DNA from: DATFBY01 sp035253585
Lineage (GTDB): Bacteria; Gemmatimonadota; Gemmatimonadetes; Gemmatimonadales; Gemmatimonadaceae
Length of the DNA stretch: 64,000 bases
Assembly (NCBI GenBank): GCA_035253585.1
Contig: DATFBY010000110.1
Coordinates: forward strand, 62,001 to 126,000
Direction of reading: 5' to 3'
The notes beneath the pieces are model-generated. The model did no database searches. It was not told where the DNA came from and saw nothing but the letters and a program-made list of their open reading frames with translations. This document shows positions 19,236 to 28,561 of the stretch, in pieces. The translations under genes and the position numbers were made by a program. Within the stretch, counting starts at the first letter, position 1; the number at the start of each line of letters is the position of its first letter.

Positions 19236-19337
19236 ACGGCGGCATCCGGCATGAGGCACGAGGCATCCGGGTCTTGGCGATCGACACTCTCCGCCCAAGA
19301 CCCGGATGCCCCGATGCCGGATGCCGGATGCCGCCGT
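19236..19337. repeat. Heptad-repeat palindrome D, downstream of aceA
   Basis: GGCATCC-type 7-base units on the left (19241-19268) face GGATGCC-type units on the right (19304-19332). The outer stem is 14 bp (19236-19249 with 19324-19337) and the inner stem 16 bp (19262-19277 with 19295-19310), with diverged units between them and a 17-base loop. It lies 10 bases past the aceA stop and may also act as its transcription terminator. Confidence 0.88.
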
Positions 19338-19347
19338 TCGCGCTGCT

Positions 19348-20640
19348 CTATCTGTGCTGAAACTGCTCCGCTTCCGTCGACCCGTGCAGTGCGGCGGTGG
19401 AGGAAGTACCGCCGGTGATCGTCATCAGCACCTGATCGAAGTAGCCGGTCCCCGCTTCGCGCTGGTGTTTGGCCGCGGTGTAGCCGTCCTTCTCGCGCGC
19501 GAACTCTTGCTCCTGCACTCGCACGTAGGCCGGCATTCCCTCGTCCCGATATGCCGCGGCCAGCTCGAACGCGTTCAAGTTGATCAGGTGCCACCCGGCC
19601 AGCGTGATGAACTGGAACTTGTAGTTCATCGCACCGAGCTCGCGCTGGAATCGCGCGATCGTTCCTTCGTCGATGTTCTTCCGCCAGTTGAACGACGGCG
19701 AGCAGTTGTACGCCAGCATCTTTCCCGGGTACCGCGCGTGGATCGCATCGGCGAAGCGGCGCGCCTCTTCGAGGTCGGGCTTCCCCGTCTCGAACCACAG
19801 CAGATCGGCGATCGGCGCATACGCTAGCGAGCGCGTGATCGCCGCTTCGAGTCCGCCGCGCACCACGTAGTAGCCCTCGGCAGTGCGCTCACCTGTCGCG
19901 AATTCGCGGTCCACATCATCGATGTCGCTCGTCAGCAGCGTGGCCGAAAGCGCATCGGTGCGAGCCACCAGCACCGTCGGCACATCGAGCACGTCCGACG
20001 CCAAGCGCGCGGCCGTCAGTGTCCGTACGAACTGCGACGTCGGTACCAGGACCTTGCCGCCGAGATGACCACATTTCTTTTCCGCCGCGAGCTGGTCCTC
20101 GAAGTGCACCCCGCCGGCGCCCGCTTCGATCATGGCCTTGGTGAGCTCGAAGGCGTGCAGCGGCCCACCGAAGCCGGCTTCCGCATCGGCGACGATCGGC
20201 GCCATCCAGTACCGGCCGTTGCGCCCTTCGCTCCAGTCGATCTGGTCCGCGCGCATGAGCGCGTTATTGAGCCGCCTAACGAGCGCGGGCACACTGTTGC
20301 TCGGGTAGAGACTCTGGTCGGGATAAGTCTGCGCGGCCAGATTGCCGTCGGCAGCCACCTGCCATCCGGACAGGTAGATCGCCTGCAGTCCCGCCTTCAC
20401 CATCTGCACCGCCTGCGCGCCTGTGAGCGCGCCGAACGTGTGCACGTAGTCTTCCTGCTCGAAGAGGTCCCACAAGCGCTCGGCCGCCTTGGTCGCCAAC
20501 GTGTATTCCACGTTGAAGCTACCTCGCAAACGGATCACTTCTTCCGCCGTGTAGCTCCGCGCCACGCCCCGCCAACGCGGGTCTCTTGCCCAGCGATCGG
20601 CGAGCGCCTTGGCCTCGGTGGTCACGTCGATCTCGCTCAT
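19348..20640 (-). CDS. aceA: Isocitrate lyase
   Basis: The enzyme cleaves isocitrate to succinate and glyoxylate, the first step of the glyoxylate shunt. The 430-residue protein contains the signature KKCGHLGGK with catalytic C190, plus NWRKNIDEGTIARFQRELG near the C terminus. Length is that of the bacterial (AceA) form. It lies 2 bases downstream of aceB on the same strand, so the two are co-transcribed. The icd/aceK pair that controls isocitrate flux is at 38-41 kb. Confidence 0.97.
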   Translation of the reverse strand: MSEIDVTTEAKALADRWARDPRWRGVARSYTAEEVIRLRGSFNVEYTLATKAAERLWDLFEQEDYVHTFGALTGAQAVQMVKAGLQAIYLSGWQVAADGNLAAQTYPDQSLYPSNSVPALVRRLNNALMRADQIDWSEGRNGRYWMAPIVADAEAGFGGPLHAFELTKAMIEAGAGGVHFEDQLAAEKKCGHLGGKVLVPTSQFVRTLTAARLASDVLDVPTVLVARTDALSATLLTSDIDDVDREFATGERTAEGYYVVRGGLEAAITRSLAYAPIADLLWFETGKPDLEEARRFADAIHARYPGKMLAYNCSPSFNWRKNIDEGTIARFQRELGAMNYKFQFITLAGWHLINLNAFELAAAYRDEGMPAYVRVQEQEFAREKDGYTAAKHQREAGTGYFDQVLMTITGGTSSTAALHGSTEAEQFQHR

Positions 20641-20642
20641 CG

Positions 20643-22259
20643 CTACTCTCCCGAAGAGGTGCGCTGCCCTTCCAGGTAAGGCGCGCCAGGTATGGTCAGA
20701 AAGTCGGCGAAGGTATCGCCGATCACCAAGTCGTCGAGCAACCGCGCGGCATCGTCGAGCCGCGATTCAATCCCAGCGTACGAACTCGTCAGGCGGTCGA
20801 GCTCTTCCGTCCGAATCTCGCGATACCGGTCAATCGTGAGTGGCGTACCGTCCGCGACCGGCACGCGATTCCTAATCCATTGCCATAGCTGCGCACGAGA
20901 GATCTCGGCCGTGGCCGTGTCTTCCATCAGATTGTTGATGGCGACCGCGCCCGAGCCGCGCATCCACGCTTCGAGGTACTGGATCGCTACGCTCACATTC
21001 GTGCGGATCCCACCCTCGCTCACAGTGCCGCCCGGGACTTCAAAGTCGAGCAGCGCGGCCTCGTCGGCGCGGACTTCATCCCTCAGGCGATGCTTCTGAT
21101 TCGGACGCGCACCCAACACGCCATCGAACACCTCGCGCGCGACCGGAACGAGATCCGGGTGCGCCACCCACGTGCCGTCGAAGCCATCGTTCGCCTCGCG
21201 CACCTTGTCGGCGCGCACCTTGGCGAACGCCGCCGCGTTCACCTCCGCGTCACGTCGGCTCGGCACGAAGGCGGCCATCCCTCCCATCGCGTGCGCTCCT
21301 CGCTTGTGGCAGGTGGCGACGAGGAGCTCGGTGTACGCACGCATGAACGGCACGGTCATCACGACCTGCGCGCGATCGGGGAGGGTCGCATCGGCGTTTG
21401 TTCTGAATTTCTTGATGATGCTGAAGATGTAATCCCAGCGTCCGGCGTTGAGACCCGCCGCGTGCTCGCGTAGCTCGTAAAGAATCTCGTCCATCTCGAA
21501 CGCGGCCAGGATCGTCTCGATCAGCACTGTCGCCCGAATCGTCCCGCGTGGAATGCCGAGGGCGTCCTGAGCAAACACGAAGACGTCGTTCCAAAGCCGA
21601 GCCTCGAGATGGCTCTCGAGCTTGGGGAGGTAAAAGTACGGGCCCGTGCCGCGCTCCAGCTGCTCGCGCGCGTTGTGGAAGAAGAAAAGACCAAAGTCCA
21701 TGAGACTGCCTGACAGCGGCTCGCCGTCGACCGTCAGGTGATGCTCGGTCAGATGCCAGCCGCGCGGGCGCACGAGTAGCGTCGCCAATGTCGTCCCGAG
21801 GCGGTACTCCTTCCCCTCCGGGCTGGTGAACGACCGCGTGCGGCGCACCGCATCCATCAATGCCGCCTGTCCGTCGACCACGTTCTCCCACGTCGGCGAC
21901 AGCGAATCCTCGAAGTCGGCCATGAAGCACGATGCGCCCGAGTTCAGGGCATTGATCACCATCTTTCGCTCGGCCGGCCCGGTGATCTCCACACGCCGAT
22001 CATCGAGGTCTTTTGGCGCGGCGGCGACGCGCCAGGTTCCGCCGCGAACCCCTGCCGTCTCCGCGAGCAAGGCCGGACGCGCTCCGCTCTCCAGCTCCGC
22101 CTGACGAGCAACACGGCGGCGCAGCAGCTCCTCGCGGCGCGGCTGAAACTCGCGGTGCAGCCGCGCCAGGAAGGCGAGTGCTTCGGGGGTGAGCACCCGC
22201 GCGCTCTCCGGCAGCTCGGCTCCCTTGATCTCGATCCGCTCCGAAACGCTCAGCGGCAT
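20643..22259 (-). CDS. aceB: Malate synthase A
   Basis: The enzyme condenses glyoxylate with acetyl-CoA to malate. The 538-residue protein has GASCFMADFEDSLSPTW, RPRGWHLTEHH, and NLMEDTATAEISRAQLWQW near the C terminus, matching the short AceB isoform rather than GlcB. It is the first gene of the aceBA operon. Upstream lies a 400-base stretch without genes that should carry the promoter. Confidence 0.97.
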   Translation of the reverse strand: MPLSVSERIEIKGAELPESARVLTPEALAFLARLHREFQPRREELLRRRVARQAELESGARPALLAETAGVRGGTWRVAAAPKDLDDRRVEITGPAERKMVINALNSGASCFMADFEDSLSPTWENVVDGQAALMDAVRRTRSFTSPEGKEYRLGTTLATLLVRPRGWHLTEHHLTVDGEPLSGSLMDFGLFFFHNAREQLERGTGPYFYLPKLESHLEARLWNDVFVFAQDALGIPRGTIRATVLIETILAAFEMDEILYELREHAAGLNAGRWDYIFSIIKKFRTNADATLPDRAQVVMTVPFMRAYTELLVATCHKRGAHAMGGMAAFVPSRRDAEVNAAAFAKVRADKVREANDGFDGTWVAHPDLVPVAREVFDGVLGARPNQKHRLRDEVRADEAALLDFEVPGGTVSEGGIRTNVSVAIQYLEAWMRGSGAVAINNLMEDTATAEISRAQLWQWIRNRVPVADGTPLTIDRYREIRTEELDRLTSSYAGIESRLDDAARLLDDLVIGDTFADFLTIPGAPYLEGQRTSSGE

Positions 22260-22658
22260 CCCGCGATTCCTCGTACGATGACACAGTTGCGCGGTGCGCC
22301 AGTAGGCCCGCGCTCACACGAATGGCAATCTGACTGCTCTTGGTCCAAACCGGCAGCCGGCTGACGCGTGCGACGAGCAGCGCCCAGCCATGCTCGCCGG
22401 CGCAAGAGCTGTGCTATTCACGACTTGGCGGTGAGCAATGTCGAGCTTCGTTATGGCCGGTCGAACAGTCGCGCCCTTGTTCAGAATTGATCAGATGCGC
22501 TCGGCTGTCGCGGTCGCGCCGCACCGCGCGTCACGGCGGCGCACAAGCGCCGGTGCGAAATTGGTGCGCGAGGGCTGGCTGGACGCCGCCCGTCGCCGCG
22601 GCGCGATCCGTGCCTGAGAAGTTTCCGGAGCCTCTCACAGGAAGCCCATATCGGAGGG
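22260..22658. other. Gene-free interval upstream of aceB
   Basis: About 400 bases separate the aceB start (minus) from the next plus-strand gene. Frames are open here only by GC bias, and none has a convincing start and product. It probably holds the aceBA promoter and a divergent promoter. I see no clear RNA gene or repeat. Confidence 0.5.
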
Positions 22659-22952
22659 ATGATGCGCGGCTACCGGTTCTTCGAAGAGTATGTCGACGAG
22701 ACGAGAAGTCAGAGCCTGCAAAGCGTGATCGCGGTGCAGACGTTCGAAGGGCCGTGGGTGAAGGAGGGGGGCGTGTGCTTCCCCGCCGTCTGCTCGCCAT
22801 CCGCGGGCGGGAAGACGTTCGAGAAGAACAGCGCTGTAATCCGTCTCATGTTCAACGCCGAGTACCTCGGAACGCACTGTCGGCGCATCACCGAGGCGCA
22901 GGCACGCACCATTCACCCCAAGCTCTTCGAATACCTCGACAGTCTGGCCTGA
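22659..22952 (+). CDS. Hypothetical protein, 97 residues
   Basis: A strong GGAGGG lies just before two tandem ATGs, and the second (22662) has better spacing. The product is soluble-looking, with three cysteines and no recognised motif (FFEEYVDETRSQSLQSVIAV, TIHPKLFEYLDSLA). It is followed by a long perfect hairpin before convergent infA. The ribosome-binding site and isolated position argue that it is real. The function is unknown. Confidence 0.6.
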   Translation: MMRGYRFFEEYVDETRSQSLQSVIAVQTFEGPWVKEGGVCFPAVCSPSAGGKTFEKNSAVIRLMFNAEYLGTHCRRITEAQARTIHPKLFEYLDSLA

Positions 22953-22966
22953 AGAGAGGGATTGAG

Positions 22967-23009
22967 GGATGCACGACGGGGCGCTCAATGAGCGCCCCGT
23001 CGTGCATCC
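22967..23009. terminator. Long bidirectional hairpin between convergent genes
   Basis: A perfect 20-bp inverted repeat (22967-22986 with 22990-23009) with only three loop bases lies between the stop of the 97-residue gene and the stop of infA. It is likely a shared terminator. Confidence 0.7.
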
Positions 23010-23015
23010 TCCGAC

Positions 23016-23261
23016 TCACTCACCTATTGGCGGCCCGCCGTCCCCTTTGTGACGGAAAGTGATTCGACCGCGGCTCAAGTCGTAGGGAGACACCTCGATC
23101 GTCACCCGGTCGCCCGCGAGGACGCGAATTCGAAACCGGCGGAGCTTCCCGCCGAGCGTCGCTAGAACCATGTGTCCGTTGTCGAGCTCGACGCGAAACG
23201 TCGCGTTGGGGAGAATCTCGCTGACGGTCCCCTCGAGCTCGATGGCTTCCTGCTTCGCCAT
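23016..23261 (-). CDS. infA: Translation initiation factor IF-1
   Basis: The 81-residue OB-fold protein starts MAKQEAIELEGTV and has GHMVLATLGGKLRRFRIRV, typical of IF-1, which binds the 30S A site during initiation. The ATG at 23261 is preceded by AGGAG at five bases, which decides this start over the longer open frame. The C-terminal tail (GDGGPPIGE) is slightly longer than usual. It is isolated from ribosomal-protein operons. Confidence 0.96.
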   Translation of the reverse strand: MAKQEAIELEGTVSEILPNATFRVELDNGHMVLATLGGKLRRFRIRVLAGDRVTIEVSPYDLSRGRITFRHKGDGGPPIGE

Positions 23262-23435
23262 ACCACTCCTGTCTTGCACGACCCGACGCGAGCGCGAATC
23301 GCTCGCGGAACCATGAAACGTACCGCGCACCGCACGGTGAAGCAACGTACATGGCGCCTTGCTCGCTTGCGTCGCTCCAGCGCTCGCTGTCAATTCGATG
23401 AGCGCACGTCATCCGTTACAACATCCGCGCCTTAC

Positions 23436-25949
23436 GTGAAAAAATTTCTCTCCGCGGCCGTCACCGCGCTCGCCGTCGTCGCACTGTCGCTCGGTCTGTT
23501 CGCCGGCGCCCGGCCGCTGGGATCCGCGCCGCCGCTCGGCCCGCTGCTCGATCCGGCGAATGGATTCTGGGCAGTGGCCCAGGCCGCGGAGCTTCCCGCT
23601 CGATCGCGGGGCGTCATCACCGGCCTCGGCGCACGGGTGCGCGTTGTCTACGATCGCCGCGGCGTTCCGCACATCTTCGCTGCGTCCGAGGAAGATGCGT
23701 ATCGCGCGCTCGGCTATGTCGTGGCGCGAGATCGGCTCTTTCAACTCGACATTCAGACGCTGGCCGCGTCCGGACGCTTGACGGAGATTGCCGGCCGACT
23801 GGCGCTTCCAGTGGATCGGGAGACGCGCGGGCTCGGGCTTCCACGCTCCGCCGAGAAACGCCTCGCCGCGCTCGATACGACGCGCTCCGCGGAACGCGCG
23901 GTGGTTGCGTATGCGGATGGGATCAACGCCTGGATCGATGCGATGCGTCCCGGCGACGTACCGGTGGAATACAGGCTGCTCGGACGCGCGCCGGAGCGGT
24001 GGCGTCCCGAAAATTCGATGCACCTGTTGAATCGAATGTCGTATACGCTGGCGCGGCAAACCACCGAGATCGACCGGCTCGCCATAGCGCGGCGCGTTGG
24101 CCGTGAGGCGGCCGAAGCTCTTCTGCCAATCGACATGCCGATTCAGGAGCCGATCGAGCCGAACGGGAGCGATGCGCCGCGCTTCGACGTGAAGCCTCTT
24201 CCGCCACCGGGTGCGCCGGAGTCACGCGATGCGAGCGCGGTCTCGTCAGGCGACCCGCTCGCGCTTCTCCTCGCGGCTGCCGCTACACGCGATCGCGATG
24301 AAGCGCCGGGGAGCAACAACTGGGCGGTCGCTCCGTCGCGCACCAAGAACGGCTACGCGTTGCTGGCAGGCGATCCGCACCTCGAGCTCACGCTGCCATC
24401 GATCTGGTACGAGGCCCACATCGTCGTTCCTGGAAAGCTCGATGTCTACGGAGTGACGCTTCCCGGGCTGCCCTTCGTGATCATCGGCTTCAATCGCGAC
24501 ATTGCCTGGACGTTCACCAACGTCGGCTCGGACGTTCTCGACTTCTTTTCGGAGACGGTAGACGACACGACACGTCCCACCCGGTATCGGGTCGATGGAC
24601 AATGGCGTCCGCTCGAGCTGCGGATGGAGCGCTACCGTGACCGTGCCGGGAACGAGATCGCCCGCGACACGCTGTATTTCTCGCACCGCGGACCGCTCAC
24701 TCGTCAGCTCGGGGGTTGGGCCTCCATGCGGTGGACGGCGCTCGATGTCACCACCGAGGCAAGCAACTTCGAGCGCATAGCGCACGCGACGACAGTCGAT
24801 CAGTTCCTCGAGGCGATGGCGACGTACCGCGTGCCCGCGCAGAACATGCTGGTGGCCGACCGCCAGGGAAACATTGCCATCCGCTCCACCGGAGTCTACC
24901 CGATTCGCGCCGGTGATGGTCGCGGTGACATCGTGCGCGACGGTTCGCGGAGTGCCAATGACTGGCAAGGGTCGCTGCCGGTGGCCGAGTACCCCTTCGC
25001 CAAGAATCCGCCGCGCGGCTTTCTCAGCTCGGCCAACCAGCAGCCGGTCGATCCGGCGGTTCGCTCCAGATACTTGGGATTCGAGTGGCCGTCGCCATGG
25101 CGTGCGATGCGGATCAACGAGCTTCTCCGCACCGATACCGCAGTCACGCCTGACGCGATGCGTCGGTACCAGCTCGATCCTCGATCGCCGCGCGCCGAGA
25201 TCTTCGTCACCGCGTTCTTGGAGGCGGCACAGCGGCGTCGCGCGGCCGGCCGGTCCACCCCGGAGCTGGATCGCGCGCACGCGCTCCTCGCTGAATGGAA
25301 GCGCGAGTATACGCCGGGCGACGAGCGCGCAGTGTTGTTCGAGATGGCGATGCGCCAGCTCACCAACCGAACCTGGGATGAGCTCAATCGGCCGGCGGAG
25401 GACACGACCTCTGGGTCGATGCGCGTCGCCACTCCGAGCGCGGCACCGATGATCTCATTGCTGCGCACACCTGACAGCCCCTGGTGGGACGTCCTCGCGA
25501 CGCCTAACGAGAGAGAGACGCGAGATGACATCCTCACCGCCAGCCTCGAGGCCGCCCTCGACACGACGCTTCGAGCGTATGGGGAGCCGGACGGGGGCGG
25601 CTGGCGCTGGGACCGCGTGCTGCGCGCGCGGATCGATCACTTGTTAGGCATCGGGCAGTTCTCGCGACGCCGACTGGGCTTTCAGGGGGGGCCAGGACTC
25701 CTCAACCCATCGTCTTTCAACAGCGAGCACGGGGCGAGCTGGCGCATGGTCGTGGAGCTCGGCCCGACGGTGCGAGCGTGGGCCACATATCCCGGTGGTC
25801 AGTCAGGCAATCCGGTGAGCAGCCGCTACGACGACCGCTTGGACGCCTGGCTCCAAGGACGTCTTGATTCACTCGTCGTACCGCGTACGCCGACAGAGCT
25901 CGACAGTGCACGCGTTCTCTCGACGCTTACTCTGGATCCTCCGACATGA
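23436..25949 (+). CDS. Penicillin acylase family (Ntn-hydrolase) precursor
   Basis: The 837-residue secreted precursor of the penicillin G acylase / acyl-homoserine-lactone acylase family has an N-terminal signal segment (about 5-30). An alpha-chain region (GVPHIFAASEEDAYRALGYV) and a linker follow. The autocatalytic beta-chain starts at GSNNWAV, with nucleophile S293. SANQQPVD and GGQSGNPVSSRYDD are family motifs. I took the GTG at 23436 because the signal peptide begins there. The open frame upstream is an infA shadow. The substrate (beta-lactam, acyl-homoserine lactone or other amide) cannot be told from sequence. The next gene overlaps by 4 bases. Confidence 0.9.
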   Translation: MKKFLSAAVTALAVVALSLGLFAGARPLGSAPPLGPLLDPANGFWAVAQAAELPARSRGVITGLGARVRVVYDRRGVPHIFAASEEDAYRALGYVVARDRLFQLDIQTLAASGRLTEIAGRLALPVDRETRGLGLPRSAEKRLAALDTTRSAERAVVAYADGINAWIDAMRPGDVPVEYRLLGRAPERWRPENSMHLLNRMSYTLARQTTEIDRLAIARRVGREAAEALLPIDMPIQEPIEPNGSDAPRFDVKPLPPPGAPESRDASAVSSGDPLALLLAAAATRDRDEAPGSNNWAVAPSRTKNGYALLAGDPHLELTLPSIWYEAHIVVPGKLDVYGVTLPGLPFVIIGFNRDIAWTFTNVGSDVLDFFSETVDDTTRPTRYRVDGQWRPLELRMERYRDRAGNEIARDTLYFSHRGPLTRQLGGWASMRWTALDVTTEASNFERIAHATTVDQFLEAMATYRVPAQNMLVADRQGNIAIRSTGVYPIRAGDGRGDIVRDGSRSANDWQGSLPVAEYPFAKNPPRGFLSSANQQPVDPAVRSRYLGFEWPSPWRAMRINELLRTDTAVTPDAMRRYQLDPRSPRAEIFVTAFLEAAQRRRAAGRSTPELDRAHALLAEWKREYTPGDERAVLFEMAMRQLTNRTWDELNRPAEDTTSGSMRVATPSAAPMISLLRTPDSPWWDVLATPNERETRDDILTASLEAALDTTLRAYGEPDGGGWRWDRVLRARIDHLLGIGQFSRRRLGFQGGPGLLNPSSFNSEHGASWRMVVELGPTVRAWATYPGGQSGNPVSSRYDDRLDAWLQGRLDSLVVPRTPTELDSARVLSTLTLDPPT

Positions 25950-26398
25950 TCATGCGCTGGTTGCTGCGGCTCGTCCTCCTCTCGGTCGCGTTCGCCGTTG
26001 GCACTGCGTTGCTCGGGTGGTGGACAGTCCCACTCCTGGCGGCAATTTGGGGCGTCATCGCTCACCGTGTCCCGCGCACCGGCGTGCTCGCGGGCATCGC
26101 CGCGGCGCTTGCGTGGGGCGCTCTTCTACTGAAGGCGGCGGGCGCTCCGTCGTTCGCAGCGCTGATCGATGCGATCGCCGGTGTCATGCAGTCGCCTCCG
26201 GCGTCGCTCATCGCGGTAACGCTGGTCTTTCCCGCACTGCTGGCCTGGAGCGCGGCACGCGTGACCGCTGTGCTGACGACGCTCATCCGCCGTCGCGCGG
26301 CGGCGGATACCTACGTGACGGAAGCGGAGCGGCGCCCGGTCGACGCCGGCACGTCATCGGCCGGCGAGCGTCCGCGCGAGGTGTACGCGGCGAAGTAA
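25946..26398 (+). CDS. Hypothetical membrane protein
   Basis: The 150-residue protein has four hydrophobic segments (about 4-22, 26-42, 45-65 and 85-110) and a polar C-terminal tail. It overlaps the acylase gene by 4 bases (ATGA), implying translational coupling. Its last 88 bases overlap convergently with egtA. No family is recognised. Confidence 0.7.
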   Translation: MIMRWLLRLVLLSVAFAVGTALLGWWTVPLLAAIWGVIAHRVPRTGVLAGIAAALAWGALLLKAAGAPSFAALIDAIAGVMQSPPASLIAVTLVFPALLAWSAARVTAVLTTLIRRRAAADTYVTEAERRPVDAGTSSAGERPREVYAAK

Positions 26399-27588
26399 TC
26401 GCGGGCTCGTTCCAGCTCAGGCCGCGCGAAAAAGCGCTCGCCTAACGATTCGCACCCTCGAAGCGCGATCTCGAAGAGTGAGATGGCGGCAGTTGCCAGC
26501 GCGGGGTCACGCAGACCCTCCCGTCCGGCGCGAATCAGCAGTGCGTCATCCGCCTCGCCAAGCAGGTCGATCGCGTCGAGCAAGGCATCATGGTCGTATG
26601 TGATGCCCGCCACGAGCGCCAGCGGTGCCGCGTACCACCCTTCGGGGATCGCGTCCATCGCGCGTACTTCCAGATACCCGCGCGGGCGAACATCGGGGAA
26701 GAGCGTGGACAGATGGATCTCGAAATCCTCGCTGGTGAGTCGGCCGGAACGTAGCGCGTCACGGAAGGTCGGATATCCCTCGTCGGGCGATCCCAGCATC
26801 ATCATCGGGGCCGCGAGCGCAAAGCCCAGGTAGGTACAGGCGGGGTCACCGCTGTCGAAGATCCCCGTGCGCGCCGGATCGAGCTTTCGCCAGCAATCCG
26901 CGCGGACGCTACGACAGGAGCTATCAGCGCCGGCATAACGCGCCGAGTTGGCGAAGATCGCCGTGAGGTGCGGTGCAGCGGCATTCAATACACGCCACCG
27001 CAGGTCGGCGTCGGCGTCCAAGTCTACGCTCACCTGGAACGACGCCGTCTGCCGCATCATTCGCGCACCGTGCGGGCCGATGGTCTCGAAGTATTCCGCC
27101 ATCCGCTCGTAGCGGGGCGCGCGAAGCTGCATTGGAACGTCGTGCGCGCGCGTGTCGGGATGGATGCCTAACGCGGCCAGCTCGACGTCCAAGCGATCGC
27201 CGGCTTCAATGAGGGCCGCGTTGGTGGCTCTCAGATGGGACAACAGTACGGTCACGCTGTCGCACGGTGGCGAGCTGTACTCGATCTGCCCGCCGGGCTC
27301 GAAGGTGATCGTGCCGCCATCCGGCAGCGCGAAGCACGGGGTGCCCTTGGCGGAGCAATGTTCCTTCCAACCGGCCCGCGTGCCCGCTTCACGGACGACT
27401 CCGAGCGAGGAAGGCCGTTCGGCGGCTGTCAACGGCACCGGTTGCCCCGTCGCGCGATCGAGCGGCAGCACCTCGACCTCGGCGCCGATGAGGCGCCGAT
27501 GGGGGGGCGATCGGAAGAGCTGCTGACGCAGCTCGGCCGCCAGAACGCTCGTGTCGCGTGGAAGCGGCACGCCTGACTCGTTAGGCAC
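26311..27588 (-). CDS. egtA: Glutamate-cysteine ligase EgtA (ergothioneine pathway)
   Basis: This 425-residue member of the GCS2/EgtA family makes gamma-glutamylcysteine, the sulfur donor for EgtB in the mycobacterial-type pathway. GGQIEYSSPP, MRQTASFQVSVDLD and GYLEVRAMDAIPEGW match the family. It is the last gene of egtB-egtD-egtA and overlaps egtD by 8 bases. Its C-terminal 29 codons overlap the convergent membrane-protein gene. A general role in glutathione synthesis is possible, but the context favours ergothioneine. Confidence 0.88.
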   Translation of the reverse strand: MPNESGVPLPRDTSVLAAELRQQLFRSPPHRRLIGAEVEVLPLDRATGQPVPLTAAERPSSLGVVREAGTRAGWKEHCSAKGTPCFALPDGGTITFEPGGQIEYSSPPCDSVTVLLSHLRATNAALIEAGDRLDVELAALGIHPDTRAHDVPMQLRAPRYERMAEYFETIGPHGARMMRQTASFQVSVDLDADADLRWRVLNAAAPHLTAIFANSARYAGADSSCRSVRADCWRKLDPARTGIFDSGDPACTYLGFALAAPMMMLGSPDEGYPTFRDALRSGRLTSEDFEIHLSTLFPDVRPRGYLEVRAMDAIPEGWYAAPLALVAGITYDHDALLDAIDLLGEADDALLIRAGREGLRDPALATAAISLFEIALRGCESLGERFFARPELERARDYFAAYTSRGRSPADDVPASTGRRSASVT

Positions 27589-28552
27589 GAGCCGCTATGG
27601 CCATGGCGAAGCGCCCCTCAGCGTCCGTCCACCAGTCGATCAGTCGCATTCCCGCATCGTGCAGCATCGACTCCACCGCCGCGCGATCGTACTTGCAGCT
27701 GATCTCCGTGCGAATCGTCTCGCCGGCCTTGAACGCGACCAGGCCTATTCCGGGAATGCTCACTCGCTGGTCGATGCGCGACACCAAATGCATCTCGATC
27801 CGGCGCAGCTTCGGCTCGAAGAACGCTCTATGCTCGAACGTGTCGACGTCGAAATCGGCGCCCAGCTCGCTGTTCAGCACGCGCAGGACGTTGCGATTGA
27901 ACTCCGCCGTGACACCGCGTGAATCGTTGTAGGCGGCTTCGAGCACGGCGATGTCCTTGACCAGATCCGCGCCGAGGAGGAAGCGATCTTCTGGTCGCAT
28001 CGCGTGCCGAACGTGGCCGAGGAGCTGGTTCGCGGACGCAGGGTCGAAGTTACCGATCGTGCTTCCGAGCAGCGCGAAGAGTGCCGGCCGCGGAATGGCT
28101 CGTGGCAGCTCGAATCGCGTGCCGATGTCCGCGATCCACGGGAGCACGTGCAGGTGCGGGTACGACCGGCGTAGGCGCGCGGCGGTCTCCTCCAGAAACT
28201 CGCGGCTGACATCGACCGGTACATAGAGACGCACGCACTCGTCGCGTTGCATGGCGTCGAGGATGATGCGAGTCTTTTCGGCAGCGCCGGCGCCGAGCTC
28301 CACCAACGACCTCGGTGCGAGCTTACTGACGTACCCGGGAATTCGTGCCTCGAGGATCGATCGCTCGGCGCGCGTGAGATAGTACTCCGGCAGCCGCGTG
28401 ATCTCCTCGAACAGCAGCGAGCCGCGATGGTCGTAGAAGTATTTCGGCGGAAGCTCCTTCTGGGCGCGCGCGAGGCCAGCACGCACGTCGGCCAGCATCG
28501 CGGCGTCGGGGTGTCGTTGCGGCTGTCGCGCCGCGTGAGCGAGTCCGGTCAT
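27581..28552 (-). CDS. egtD: Histidine N-alpha-methyltransferase EgtD
   Basis: This SAM-dependent enzyme makes hercynine (trimethyl-histidine), the committed step to ergothioneine. The 323-residue protein has PPKYFYDHRGSLLFEEITRL, LPEYYLTRAERSIL, and the SAM-binding VELGAGAAEKTRIIL, all diagnostic. It lies 9 bases after egtB and overlaps egtA. Confidence 0.95.
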   Translation of the reverse strand: MTGLAHAARQPQRHPDAAMLADVRAGLARAQKELPPKYFYDHRGSLLFEEITRLPEYYLTRAERSILEARIPGYVSKLAPRSLVELGAGAAEKTRIILDAMQRDECVRLYVPVDVSREFLEETAARLRRSYPHLHVLPWIADIGTRFELPRAIPRPALFALLGSTIGNFDPASANQLLGHVRHAMRPEDRFLLGADLVKDIAVLEAAYNDSRGVTAEFNRNVLRVLNSELGADFDVDTFEHRAFFEPKLRRIEMHLVSRIDQRVSIPGIGLVAFKAGETIRTEISCKYDRAAVESMLHDAGMRLIDWWTDAEGRFAMAIAARA

Positions 28553-28561
28553 GAAAGCTCG

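Noticed and set aside
22340..23062. 240-residue plus-strand open frame upstream of the 97-residue gene
   Set aside because: It is low-complexity Arg-rich translation with no start signal, and it runs into the infA terminator. The shorter frame has a strong ribosome-binding site.
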